Counted from the stretch's first letter, positions 38,880 through 47,662 are shown. The stretch is DNA of 64,000 nucleotides from Idiomarina tyrosinivorans (GCF_003987475.1 NZ_PIQH01000006.1:62001-126000); one strand, 5' to 3'. A program made the numbers and translations. Notes: generated from the sequence alone by a model not told the origin.

Positions 38880-40751
38880 TTATTGTTCACGAATAACACG
38901 GAAGCCTATGTAATTAGAGGCAAAATCGCTTGGTAATTCCATCCGTGTGGACACTCGCGCTAAGCTCGGTGCAAAGTTCCATGCGCCACCGCGCACTGAG
39001 CTAGTACCATCAGCTTCATTTCTTGCCCACTCCCAAACATTACCAACCGTGTCGAATAAGCCCCACGGGTTGCGTTTAAACGAGGCAACTGGCGCACTAC
39101 TGACATTCGACCAAGGCGTACCACAAGCACGACAGTTGGCTTTGTCGACACCAACATTCTGCCCCCACCAATAGTCAGTTTCGGTACCAGCGCGGGCAGC
39201 ATATTCCCACTCAGCTTCAGTTGGTAAGCGATATTTTGCGCCGCTCTTTTGTGACAACCAATCAACATAGGCCTTGGCGTCGTTGTAGCTAACGCAAACC
39301 ACCGGCGACTCTGGTTTCTGTTGGAAGCCTGGCTCGCGCCAGTTAATATTGGCATTAAAGATCGGCTTGCCTTCAGATAATACCGCACAAGTGCCCGATT
39401 TTTCGGCATCTGTCACATAAGCCGTGTCTTCAACAAAGTTGCGAAAACTGGCAACCGTGATTTCAGTTTCTGAAATACCAAATGACTGTTCAATTTCTTT
39501 GGTTTGCGCTGGACGTTCGTTAGGTAAACCATTACCGCTCAAGTCACCCATCTTGAAACGACCCGCTGGAACAACCACTAACTCAGGACCACGCACATCA
39601 CGGTATAAAACGTCTTGGATTTTTTCGCCTTTAGTGAACGAATAGGCGGCTTTTTCTAGCTCAACCCGAATCACATTCGCATCTTTCAAGATAATCGTGT
39701 TGTTATAGCCGCTATAGCCGAACTTCACGACGTCTACCTCATGTTCGCCTGCAGGAAGCATTACCTCGAGAGGTGTTGAGCCGTAACTTACGCCATCAAT
39801 CAATACTTCGTCATCATAGACATTCGAACGAACGGTCAACTTATGCATTACAGACGGGTCGATTGAGGCGGCCGTTTCACCATCAGCCGACCCTTCGTCC
39901 TTTTTTGCTTCTACCACGCAGTAGCGCAGATCGACATCTAGCAACGTGCAGGCTTGCGTTTCCTGTAGCTGTCCGCGTAACTCTACCGATAGCTTAACGC
40001 CATAGTTGCCTTGCCCGCTGAAACCATTACTCACAACTTGCGAGCCCAAAATTTGTACGTTTGGACTGGCTTTTTCACGGTTTGTGCGCGCTAACTCGGA
40101 CTCCGACAATTGGTCGAATAACTGGCTTAAATACTGTTTCGACGCTTTTTGCTTAGCCAATAGCTTGCCGCGCGTCTCACACTGGCTCAATGTCTCTTCA
40201 CGGTCACAAACAATGGATTGGCTAACTTCAATGGTGCCTTTCTGATTAAATTGCTGTTGAATCCGTTCAACACGTGCAAGGTTGCGTTGCTCTTTCAGCA
40301 CTTCGATTTCATTAATCAAGCTATGTTTACTAACGCGCGCTTGCTGCAGCTCTTTGTTTTTCGCTTCGAGCAAGTTGACTTGCGTCTTAATATTTTCTTT
40401 ATTTTGTTGGTGCGCCATCACCGCTTCTTTATAAGCATTTTGTGCTGACACAATATCAATGGTGGGATCTTCAACCAACAACTGGTAACGCTTGTTCATT
40501 TCGTCCAGCGCTGCTTGTCGAGCATTTTCCAACTCATCATTACGCTTCCGAAGATTTGCCAACTGGTCTTCCAATTTTTGTTTTTGTTGTTCCAGTTGAG
40601 CAATATTGCCGGAAAAGTTCTCGTACTGCGTTTGCAGAGAGTTGATTTGCTTTGAGATATCTTCAACCGATTGCGCCTCTTCGGCGGCCATCGTTGAAGC
40701 GATAGTCAAAGTTGAGGCCAATAAAAAGGCCATTCGAGCCAATCGCATCAT
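38880..40751 (-). CDS. Periplasmic coiled-coil, PEGA and SUMF1 (FGE-like) domain protein
   Basis: Exported protein of 623 residues. After a signal peptide (about 1-21, ending STMAAEE) comes a long coiled coil (27-170), a small domain with two cysteines (about 230-285), a PEGA domain (303-366; VLIDGVSYGSTPLEVMLPAG) and a C-terminal SUMF1/formylglycine-generating-enzyme-like domain (390-620; RLPTEAEWEYAARAG, GLFDTVGNVWEW, VRGGAW). True FGE enzymes have two cysteines just after RGG; here NFAPSLARVSTR has none, so it is probably a binding module. An NCRACG pair lies elsewhere in the domain. Two adjacent ATG codons (40751, 40748) follow GGAA. Single-gene unit with its own terminator. Role unknown. 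Confidence 0.85.
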   Translation of the reverse strand: MMRLARMAFLLASTLTIASTMAAEEAQSVEDISKQINSLQTQYENFSGNIAQLEQQKQKLEDQLANLRKRNDELENARQAALDEMNKRYQLLVEDPTIDIVSAQNAYKEAVMAHQQNKENIKTQVNLLEAKNKELQQARVSKHSLINEIEVLKEQRNLARVERIQQQFNQKGTIEVSQSIVCDREETLSQCETRGKLLAKQKASKQYLSQLFDQLSESELARTNREKASPNVQILGSQVVSNGFSGQGNYGVKLSVELRGQLQETQACTLLDVDLRYCVVEAKKDEGSADGETAASIDPSVMHKLTVRSNVYDDEVLIDGVSYGSTPLEVMLPAGEHEVDVVKFGYSGYNNTIILKDANVIRVELEKAAYSFTKGEKIQDVLYRDVRGPELVVVPAGRFKMGDLSGNGLPNERPAQTKEIEQSFGISETEITVASFRNFVEDTAYVTDAEKSGTCAVLSEGKPIFNANINWREPGFQQKPESPVVCVSYNDAKAYVDWLSQKSGAKYRLPTEAEWEYAARAGTETDYWWGQNVGVDKANCRACGTPWSNVSSAPVASFKRNPWGLFDTVGNVWEWARNEADGTSSVRGGAWNFAPSLARVSTRMELPSDFASNYIGFRVIREQ

Positions 40752-40903
40752 TGTTCCATTCCAAGCCTGAAATAACGTAACGTGTTGATCACTATCACCA
40801 GACACGCATTGTATTTATTATCATGTTATTGAGTGCTCGTCAGCACCACAACTTATCGCGATTCTTGCCGCTGATTTTCGAAAAGAATACTGCTTTATGC
40901 TAT

Positions 40904-40929
40904 TGACTTGCGACACAAAGCGCAAGTCA
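40904..40929. repeat. Perfect inverted repeat between mshQ and the SUMF1-domain gene
   Basis: TGACTTGCG, 8 bases, CGCAAGTCA. It lies 28 bases past the mshQ stop. There is no T-run, so it is a poor intrinsic terminator. On the minus strand, TTGCGC and TAGCAT stand 17 bases apart across the repeat, so it could instead be an operator for the SUMF1-domain gene. Confidence 0.55.
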
Positions 40930-40956
40930 GTTTATAAGAGAATGTCTGATAATCGT

Positions 40957-43695
40957 CTACCATGCAATCTCTGATTGCAGGATTATATCATCATTTCCTC
41001 GGTAAGGGCCCAATTCAATAACGCTTGAAGGGTTCTCAAAAACCTTTGGTGGAATAGCTTCTGGTGACCAATCGTACTTTAACCAAGGTAACCCCAGCGC
41101 GTCTAAATTTACACTCCAAGTGATTTCCCCAGCGCTGCTAACCGAGGGGGTCACTATCAACGGTTGCGCAGTATCTGTTGTTCCGTCGACCAATTCTGCT
41201 GCCACTGCAGTAACGTTGAAGTCTGAGAAATCATAATCTCCCGTTACGCTTGCAGCCCCCGCACTGAACCATGCGTCACTATAGGCGGTACTTTGGTCTC
41301 GAAGATTCTGCACAAAGTAGCCACTGGCCGTGAAATATTCTGCAGAAAATTCAAGCATAATGGATTGATTAATTGATGCATACGCAGGCTCTAATCGTAA
41401 GCGCCCATAAAGTAACTCTGTTCCAGTTGCGTTATCTATTGCTAACTCTTCGCAACTTCCGACCGCCGTTTGTTGGAAACAGACTCCGTCTTTATCGGTT
41501 AAGTCTGCGGCTGTCAGTGTTAAGGTTATCGCGGCATCAAAGGGTTCAATCGGCGTCAGAGGCTTATTATAACGCACATCGTTATCCTCTATCTCAATAT
41601 CGAACGCGGCGTCGGTATCAAGCGCATCTACCACATCTTGCGTGGTTGTCGGCTGCTGCGCTGCTGCCGTCGATAGCGTGAGTGTGGAGGCGCTATCACT
41701 GTACTCGCGGTTAACAAACTTTTGCGACGCGGTAAAACCAAAGTAGTCACCAAGATAATTCTGAATATCCTGTCCCTGACGCGTTTTTGGCGTTAGTTGT
41801 AAATGAAATGGTTCTGCAAACACGAGCGGCTGGCCGATATAGGTGAAATCGTCTTGCGCATTATCAAGCGTCGCCGTAGTCGTTGATGTGTTAGCAAAGT
41901 AGGCTGGAATGAACCGTCCAACCCAACCGCTCGTACCCTCGCTACCCTGCCCCGAGCCCAGGTAGTTATTCTGTTGAACACGTATTTTGATAACACCGAC
42001 TGCGTTATAACTCACTTGCGTATCTTCATAGCCGCCGTTACCAGCCCCCAAATATGTCCAACCTGTAGAGGCCAACACCCCGCTAGGGGCCGGTTTAGCA
42101 ACGCTGGGCGTCGCGATGATTTGTGGTTGTTGAGGAGGTGATTCTTGACCATAACTGGGCGCCATCTTTTCGTTACTGGTCATCGCCACCACTTGCACGG
42201 TAAAAATATCGCCAGCGGCAACAAAGGTTGGCGAACCGGGTAAGTCTCCAACATTCACCGCCGCAGCCGGTGTTGTGGTTACAGCAAACGCCGCAGGCTT
42301 GACCGTTATATCATTACTTTGCCCATTTAACGAGGCGCCAGTTGCTGCATTAAAACTTACGCCGACACGGAGTTTGCCAACATCGTTATGCACCAACGGA
42401 AGCGTCGCCATTCCTGCGTTATCGAACGATAGCGTCACAGGCGTTGCCGTGCCCTCTGGTAAAGGTGTCCCTGCCGAGCTTGGTGCAACCGCACAACTTC
42501 CAGGGTTGGTACAGTCACTGGTTACATTGACAGTTTGGGAGCCTGTCAACGCCGCCGCGCAAGCGCCTGTGTTGGTATCGGTTCGCACTGCCTGAATTTG
42601 CGCACTAAATTCATCACCTGCATCAACCACGGATTGCGGCCACGCGACTAAAAAGCCACTATCGACAAAGGTAATGTTACACACCGCAGGACTCCCCGCG
42701 ACAACACACTGGTCGGCAAAATTTGCCGTAGCGGAACTGTTAATGGCTAGAGCATAAGTACCCGCAGTCGCAACGGGCAAGTTAACTTGCGCGAGTCCGC
42801 TACCATCAAAATTTGAGGAAACCGAAAAGCTACCAGCAATTACTGAAAAATTCGCGGTTGTTGCTGCTAACGTGGAACAATCACTGTTTGCACAGGCTCG
42901 AACAGTAATCGGCTCGGCTAAACAGGTAAGTGCAGAGCCATCATAACTCAACGCATAGTGATCAACTCCGGCACCGCTCCCGCAAGGACCAACATTACCA
43001 TTAAAATCACAAGTCTCACCCTCTATACCGCCACTGTTATCGTTAACGTTTGGCGCGTTCACATAGCCAGTAATCGTGCCATTGTTGTTCACCGTACCCG
43101 TCGCGTTTACATTCCCGTAAATTGTAGTGTTGTTACCATTAATATTGATATTAGTGCCTTCAAGGTTTCCGTAAATATCGTTTCCCTGTCCGATGTTCAT
43201 ACTGGTAGCACTAATATCACCGCTGATAGTGTTGTTATTGCCCATATTTAGTGAGCCATCGACAGTAATATTGCCCTCAATGGTCGCTCCGTTACCTAAG
43301 TTAAGATTACCGCTGATCTGAATATCACCGGTTAAGCTGGCATTATTAGCGGCATTAATTGATCCATTCACCGTAAGGTTTGCATTGATAAGCGCACCAT
43401 TACCTGGATTCATATTTGCCTGTACAATAATGTCGAGGTCGCTAGTATTGCCGAACTCGTTTACCCGCAAGTTATTGCCAAAGGTAAAGTCTTGCGCCAT
43501 TTCCCATGTCAGTGGTTGAGTGATATTAATCACATCGTTGTTCTGCAAAATAACATTGGAGCTACAATAAACAACGCCACTAGAAAAGCTACAACTGCTT
43601 AGGCGGAAACTCCCCGCATCAGCCGGCAAGGAATAGGTGCGGGCATGGCTAGCAAAACTTAGCAGTAGCATCACCAACGCGAGTATGTTTTTCAT
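40957..43695 (-). CDS. mshQ: MSHA biogenesis protein MshQ
   Basis: Large exported protein of 912 residues at the end of the pilin cluster, probably a pilus-tip or surface adhesin-like component; MshQ function is poorly known. A signal peptide (about 1-18, FASHART) is followed by a repeated Asn/Gly-rich region at 100-217 (units such as SGNLNLGNGATIEGNITVDG) that looks like a beta-helix, then beta-sandwich-type segments with cysteine pairs and a C-terminal domain with YGRLRLEPAYASINQSIML, characteristic of the MshQ family (DUF6701). It overlaps mshP by four bases (ATGA). Confidence 0.88.
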   Translation of the reverse strand: MKNILALVMLLLSFASHARTYSLPADAGSFRLSSCSFSSGVVYCSSNVILQNNDVINITQPLTWEMAQDFTFGNNLRVNEFGNTSDLDIIVQANMNPGNGALINANLTVNGSINAANNASLTGDIQISGNLNLGNGATIEGNITVDGSLNMGNNNTISGDISATSMNIGQGNDIYGNLEGTNININGNNTTIYGNVNATGTVNNNGTITGYVNAPNVNDNSGGIEGETCDFNGNVGPCGSGAGVDHYALSYDGSALTCLAEPITVRACANSDCSTLAATTANFSVIAGSFSVSSNFDGSGLAQVNLPVATAGTYALAINSSATANFADQCVVAGSPAVCNITFVDSGFLVAWPQSVVDAGDEFSAQIQAVRTDTNTGACAAALTGSQTVNVTSDCTNPGSCAVAPSSAGTPLPEGTATPVTLSFDNAGMATLPLVHNDVGKLRVGVSFNAATGASLNGQSNDITVKPAAFAVTTTPAAAVNVGDLPGSPTFVAAGDIFTVQVVAMTSNEKMAPSYGQESPPQQPQIIATPSVAKPAPSGVLASTGWTYLGAGNGGYEDTQVSYNAVGVIKIRVQQNNYLGSGQGSEGTSGWVGRFIPAYFANTSTTTATLDNAQDDFTYIGQPLVFAEPFHLQLTPKTRQGQDIQNYLGDYFGFTASQKFVNREYSDSASTLTLSTAAAQQPTTTQDVVDALDTDAAFDIEIEDNDVRYNKPLTPIEPFDAAITLTLTAADLTDKDGVCFQQTAVGSCEELAIDNATGTELLYGRLRLEPAYASINQSIMLEFSAEYFTASGYFVQNLRDQSTAYSDAWFSAGAASVTGDYDFSDFNVTAVAAELVDGTTDTAQPLIVTPSVSSAGEITWSVNLDALGLPWLKYDWSPEAIPPKVFENPSSVIELGPYRGNDDIILQSEIAW

Positions 43696-44108
43696 TTCAC
43701 TACCTCGGCTAAAACTTTACGTTGTGCAGTTTCGCCATCCACTGTGCAGCTTGCGGTTGTCACTGTACGAAAATGTATTTTCGTATTCAGGTCGACTGAA
43801 CGGCAACTCACCTGGTAACTACAGCCTTGTAAACCCGTTACAGTGAAGCTATCGGAGTCTATTGTTTGTAGCGAGTTATCGCTACACCGCGCTCGATAGC
43901 CGACTTTGTTAATGATAGCGTAGAGCGCTATTTGGCTTCCCGAACGTGCGGCATAATGCGCGCGCTGACCAATCGCTTCAGCAATAATACTCGCTGACTG
44001 ATTCACAGATAACCGCACTAGCACTGTCGCCAATAGCGCTGTTAGCACAATAACGGTAACGGCGATAATCAGCACATTACCGCGCTGTTGTTTATGGCTG
44101 GTAAACAA
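43692..44108 (-). CDS. mshP: MSHA pilin-like protein MshP
   Basis: Minor pilin-like protein, similar in layout to PilX: a short basic leader KQQRG followed by the hydrophobic helix NVLIIAVTVIVLTALLATVLV. The usual FTLIE after the cleavage Gly is absent, and Asn stands at position +1. I start at TTG 44108, six bases after GAGGTG, rather than at the far upstream ATG, since the leader then has a normal length; 138 residues. It overlaps mshO by 17 bases. Confidence 0.85.
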   Translation of the reverse strand: MFTSHKQQRGNVLIIAVTVIVLTALLATVLVRLSVNQSASIIAEAIGQRAHYAARSGSQIALYAIINKVGYRARCSDNSLQTIDSDSFTVTGLQGCSYQVSCRSVDLNTKIHFRTVTTASCTVDGETAQRKVLAEVVK

Positions 44109-44898
44109 GAGGCACCTCGTGCTGCAAGGTAAAATGTGTGTTTGATAACGCATCGGCTGCTGTAATAACCACTTGCACTATGCCATAGCGCTGACTTCGT
44201 TCTGACGTATACGAGAACGTTGGCGTAGCGGGGTTTGCTATAAGTTGCAATGCCATAGGTTGCGGCGCTACTAAACCTAACAACGTGTTATAACTCGGTT
44301 GATTTGTTTGCCAGCCATAGCCGTAAAATCGCCATAACCCCTGCTGTGCATTATCTATACACCAACTGACCGGCGTGTGAACGACAAAATAGCGTGAACT
44401 TGGGCTTAATACAGGGTACGTACCCGCATCAATATCTAGAGTAACACGGTCGTTAGTGTCTGGCGCTGAAGGAGGGCTCGCAATTGTTTTACGCCTTGGC
44501 GTAGCGCCGTACACGTGAGTTGAATTGCGAGGGTAAATTGCCACCTCATCGCCAGTCGCCAGTGTGTAACCATAGGGGCTGATGACGGTGAATGGCGCGC
44601 TATCGTTATCCGTTGTGGGTGCGGTCACCACGTACCCAGCGGCTTTAACAGGAACAAACTCAATGCACTGATTATTCGTTCGGACGCTACCGGGTAATGC
44701 AGAACTGAGTTCTTTGCTCAACCGCTGCATAGTAAAACGCGTTTGCGTAAGCAATGCATCGCGCTGCGTCACATCTTGGTAGATGTTGCCGCCAAACGAA
44801 ATGAACTGTAGTACCGTTAGGCTAATAACCGCCAGAATCACTACAACGGTGAGCAATTCGATGAGCGTAAAACCCGCGTTGCTACGGAGCCTAAACAT
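44092..44898 (-). CDS. mshO: MSHA minor pilin MshO
   Basis: Type IV minor pilin of 268 residues with a class III signal, RSNAG cut before FTLIELLTVVVILAVIS. A long C-terminal domain follows, consistent with PilW/GspJ-type minor pilins that sit near the tip. Its ATG overlaps the mshD stop by one base (TAATG). Confidence 0.92.
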   Translation of the reverse strand: MFRLRSNAGFTLIELLTVVVILAVISLTVLQFISFGGNIYQDVTQRDALLTQTRFTMQRLSKELSSALPGSVRTNNQCIEFVPVKAAGYVVTAPTTDNDSAPFTVISPYGYTLATGDEVAIYPRNSTHVYGATPRRKTIASPPSAPDTNDRVTLDIDAGTYPVLSPSSRYFVVHTPVSWCIDNAQQGLWRFYGYGWQTNQPSYNTLLGLVAPQPMALQLIANPATPTFSYTSERSQRYGIVQVVITAADALSNTHFTLQHEVPLVYQP

Positions 44899-45422
44899 TA
44901 CAAATTACTCCGAATACTGGTGACTACCACATTTCCCTGATCAGCTGCATTAACCGTTATGGTGATGCGTTTATACATCGTCACAATATCCGTTCTACAA
45001 TTGTTCCATGGCTCAGTGACGTAACAGACCTCTACGGTTAAAGTGAAATTCCGATAGATTTCCGATAGTGACGGCTCGTCCACAAGCAATGCACCATTAA
45101 TCGAAAAGTCGTTAAAGTCGTCGACATCGTCATAGTTTTGCCGACTCTCCCCTACCTCAAAGCCTAAATCGTTTGGCGCAGTGCATGGGCTTGAGCCACA
45201 CCGGCTATTCGCCGCTAAAGTCAGGTTATTCTCATCAAACGACATTGCTAAAATTTCATCCATTAGTGCAGTGGCAAGCTCTGATGCGCGTAACTGGTAA
45301 AGCGGCGTTATTGAGGGGCGAGCTTGAGAGAATACTAGACTTGCTAACCCAGCAACGGCAATGCCCAACAGCACAATACCAATAATGAGCTCTATCAGCG
45401 TAAAACCGCGTTGTGAGTTCAT
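44898..45422 (-). CDS. mshD: MSHA minor pilin MshD
   Basis: Type IV minor pilin (PilV/GspI-like) with leader MNSQRG before FTLIELIIGIVLLGIAVAGL. ATG 45422 with GGAG upstream gives a six-residue leader and 174 residues. The globular part has a cysteine pair (RCGSSPC) and a later pair (VCYVTEPWNNC). It overlaps mshC by four bases. Confidence 0.92.
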   Translation of the reverse strand: MNSQRGFTLIELIIGIVLLGIAVAGLASLVFSQARPSITPLYQLRASELATALMDEILAMSFDENNLTLAANSRCGSSPCTAPNDLGFEVGESRQNYDDVDDFNDFSINGALLVDEPSLSEIYRNFTLTVEVCYVTEPWNNCRTDIVTMYKRITITVNAADQGNVVVTSIRSNL

Positions 45423-45964
45423 TGGCAGGCTCCAAGATGGATTAACCCCTGTCCCTCGATACAAACTTTCGCCGTGCTGGAAGCATCGCTAATGACAATT
45501 TCACGGTCTTGATTATCGCACTCTACGTAAGTGGTGGGCGAGATGGTGTTGGGAAAACAGCCTTGGCCATTGAAGTTAAGCGTGCCTATGGCTGTTAATG
45601 TGATTCCAGCATTTGCTAGTTCCGTGCTGCTCATACCCACCGTTGCCCCCGAGAATGGTTCACTTATTGTGGTGGCATTACAACTGACACTGGCAAAACG
45701 CTGAGCTTCAATGCGCAGTGCATAACACTGCCCAGCATCCTGCATCGCACGCTGCTGTTGCAATGCCAGTGCGCTACGCAGCTGTTGTGCTACGCCGTAA
45801 GCGTCAACGGTGCGACCGCCAATAAACTGTGGTGCAGCGCTCACTGCCAAAATACCGATCACAACCACAATGATCAGTAGTTCAATTAACGTGAAGCCGT
45901 GGTTGCGGCTTGCCGCGACAAAAAAGGGCCCCTTTCCGAGACCCTTTAACATATGCTTTTTCAT
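45419..45964 (-). CDS. mshC: MSHA minor pilin MshC
   Basis: Type IV minor pilin (GspH/FimT-like) with FTLIELLIIVVVIGILAVSA after the cleavage glycine in RNHG. The leader is unusually long: 23 residues from ATG 45964, or 19 from ATG 45952. A TTG at 45988 is a third option. None has a clear ribosome site. A terminator-like hairpin at 45920-45947 lies within this leader-coding part, so expression of mshC and later genes should be lower than that of mshA. Confidence 0.85.
   Translation of the reverse strand: MKKHMLKGLGKGPFFVAASRNHGFTLIELLIIVVVIGILAVSAAPQFIGGRTVDAYGVAQQLRSALALQQQRAMQDAGQCYALRIEAQRFASVSCNATTISEPFSGATVGMSSTELANAGITLTAIGTLNFNGQGCFPNTISPTTYVECDNQDREIVISDASSTAKVCIEGQGLIHLGACQ
45920..45947 (-). 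terminator. Attenuating terminator between mshA and the minor pilin genes
   Basis: On the minus strand AAAGGGTC pairs with GGCCCTTT (8 base pairs including one G-T), with a 9-base loop and six T in a row counted from the end of the stem. It starts 35 bases after the mshA stop, inside the mshC leader sequence. Confidence 0.7.
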
Positions 45965-45981
45965 GCTAATCGCGAGAAAGA

Positions 45982-46521
45982 TTAACAACCGTCAGTTTTA
46001 GCCTGAATCACTGGTGCTGACGTGTCAGTGGCCTCTTGGTAGATCACGTAGCAGGTGCCTGCATCGGTTGCGGCAATGGGTGAGTTTACACCTTGCGGAT
46101 AAATCACGGTTTGGCTTGCATCCGTGCCTGTTGCTTCGGCGCCTAGTGTGCCAACTGCCGTACCGTCTAGTAATAGCAGGTTCCAATCAGCGTCCGTACC
46201 GACAGTAATGTCTAACGCCTGTTGCAAGGTACTGGCCGAAGCATATAAATAGTTCAAGGTTACGGTACCCGTCTCGGTGGTAACTGTCGGTACCGCTGGC
46301 GTAGTTGAGGTATCAGCAACGTCCGCCGCACCGCCAGCTAACGCCCGTGCATGCACCAACTGTGAAGCGCCTTTTACACTGCCCAGCAAGCCATTAACCG
46401 TTGCCTTGCGAGCATCGGTTGAAAAACCGATAAACTGCGGCGCTGCGGTTACCGCAATAATGCCTAGGATCACGATAACGATGATCAATTCGATGAGGGT
46501 AAAGCCTTGTTGTTTACGCAT
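45982..46521 (-). CDS. mshA: MSHA major pilin MshA
   Basis: Major subunit of the mannose-sensitive haemagglutinin type IVa pilus, used for surface attachment. Leader MRKQQG, then FTLIELIIVIVILGIIAVTAAPQFIGF. The C-terminal disulfide region is CYVIYQEATDTSAPVIQAKTDGC in outline (two cysteines, the second being the last residue). 179 residues. A strong ribosome site (AGGTGG) precedes the ATG, 18 bases after mshB, and a terminator-like hairpin follows, both consistent with high expression. Confidence 0.95.
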   Translation of the reverse strand: MRKQQGFTLIELIIVIVILGIIAVTAAPQFIGFSTDARKATVNGLLGSVKGASQLVHARALAGGAADVADTSTTPAVPTVTTETGTVTLNYLYASASTLQQALDITVGTDADWNLLLLDGTAVGTLGAEATGTDASQTVIYPQGVNSPIAATDAGTCYVIYQEATDTSAPVIQAKTDGC

Positions 46522-46539
46522 TAATTTTCCACCTAAAAC

Positions 46540-47142
46540 TTAGTTATTGCTGTAAATACTCACACCACCCGTACGTGGGTTATAGACAAACGCATTACCA
46601 AGCGTTTGGTACTGCGTGCCTGTCGGTGCACTGGTTTCATTTTTTATCGTATTCGCTAAATAGTACACACATAAACGATTGGTGCCATTATCCGTTTGGT
46701 ATACATAATAGCGATTCTCTGCTAACGCAGAAAAGTCTGTGGTCACCGTTGGTGCACCTTGCAGAATAGCCACCATTAGGGTGCGGCAATCCTCATTCGC
46801 CAACGATTGGTCAGTGACATTGTTACCCACCGTGCCAGAAACCGGATATCCGGTACTGCCATCGACCATCACTGGCACACCGTCCATTTCAACTTGTGCG
46901 CCAGCGCCTTGCGCTCCGCCACGTGGTCTACCTGCAAGTTCCCACTGCGCGCGAACAATACCGACCGCGCTGGCAAACCCACCAGCGACCCCTTCGAGGG
47001 CAGAGTCTTCGGCATCACTGGTAACATCAGTAAAACGCGGCAACGCCGATGCCGCCAGCAACCCCAAAATGACAACAACGATAATTAGTTCAATCAGCGT
47101 AAATCCGCGTTGTTGCTGCTTATTCATCATCGCTTTATTCAC
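46540..47142 (-). CDS. mshB: MSHA pilin protein MshB
   Basis: Type IV pilin-like protein preceding the major pilin. Leader ends QQQRG before FTLIELIIVVVILGLLAASALPRF. 200 residues with a two-cysteine C-terminal half (EDCRTLM, RLCVYYLA). The start is GTG 47142 with AGAGG six bases upstream; ATG codons four and five codons later are alternatives. First gene after the only sizeable gap (74 bases) in the locus. Confidence 0.92.
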   Translation of the reverse strand: MNKAMMNKQQQRGFTLIELIIVVVILGLLAASALPRFTDVTSDAEDSALEGVAGGFASAVGIVRAQWELAGRPRGGAQGAGAQVEMDGVPVMVDGSTGYPVSGTVGNNVTDQSLANEDCRTLMVAILQGAPTVTTDFSALAENRYYVYQTDNGTNRLCVYYLANTIKNETSAPTGTQYQTLGNAFVYNPRTGGVSIYSNN

Positions 47143-47167
47143 CGTTGCCTCTCATCTTTGTTAAATA

Positions 47168-47197
47168 ATGTTAACACTTTTCAAACAATTGCCTCAA
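47168..47197 (-). promoter_or_regulatory. Possible internal promoter before mshB
   Basis: TTGAGG (47192-47197, 4 of 6) and TAACAT (47168-47173, 4 of 6) with an 18-base spacer in the gap between mshF and mshB. Together with the hairpin after mshA it would define a separate mshBA transcript. Modest match. Confidence 0.4.
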
Positions 47198-47216
47198 CAG
47201 ATAAATCCACCGCTGT

Positions 47217-47654
47217 TCAGCGACTCACCTGCCCCGTTGCCTCAGTGTAACTAAACAGCTTTATCCCTTTGAGCGACCAAATACAGCCACCATCAGTCGC
47301 TGCAACGGCAATATTGGCGGGACTCTCTACAGTCACCAAGCGTTGCCACAGATTTTCGCAGTCCGCCATCGGCCAGCCGCGCTTGGTCATAATGATCGGC
47401 GATGCCATTTTCCCCTGCTCGGCACTGAAGTGGATAGTTGCTGGCCGACCCCGCGCCAACCACTGTACATGCGCCAACATGACATTGCGTTGCATACGCT
47501 CCGTCCACATTTGTCGCTCGGTCAAACGCCACGACGCATCATCGAGTAACCAGCTCCGCAGTAGATAGGTGGCTAAAACTAATATTGCCAGCGCCAGCAC
47601 AATCCATTGGAACAGCGTTATGTCGCGGCGCTCGGCAGATTCGTTGCGGCGCAT
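47217..47654 (-). CDS. mshF: MSHA biogenesis protein MshF
   Basis: Small membrane-anchored protein of the assembly apparatus: one helix near the N-terminus (ITLFQWIVLALAILVLATYLL) and a periplasmic domain with two cysteines (MADCENLW and DGGCIWSL). ATG 47654, eight bases after the mshG stop, gives 145 residues; the longer open frame overlaps mshG. Sequence is poorly conserved, and position between mshG and mshB supports the name. Confidence 0.85.
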   Translation of the reverse strand: MRRNESAERRDITLFQWIVLALAILVLATYLLRSWLLDDASWRLTERQMWTERMQRNVMLAHVQWLARGRPATIHFSAEQGKMASPIIMTKRGWPMADCENLWQRLVTVESPANIAVAATDGGCIWSLKGIKLFSYTEATGQVSR

Positions 47655-47662
47655 GTTAACGC

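Noticed and set aside
43045-43398. CRISPR-like or tandem DNA repeat in mshQ
   Set aside because: The repetition is at protein level with diverged codons; there are no identical repeats with unique spacers.
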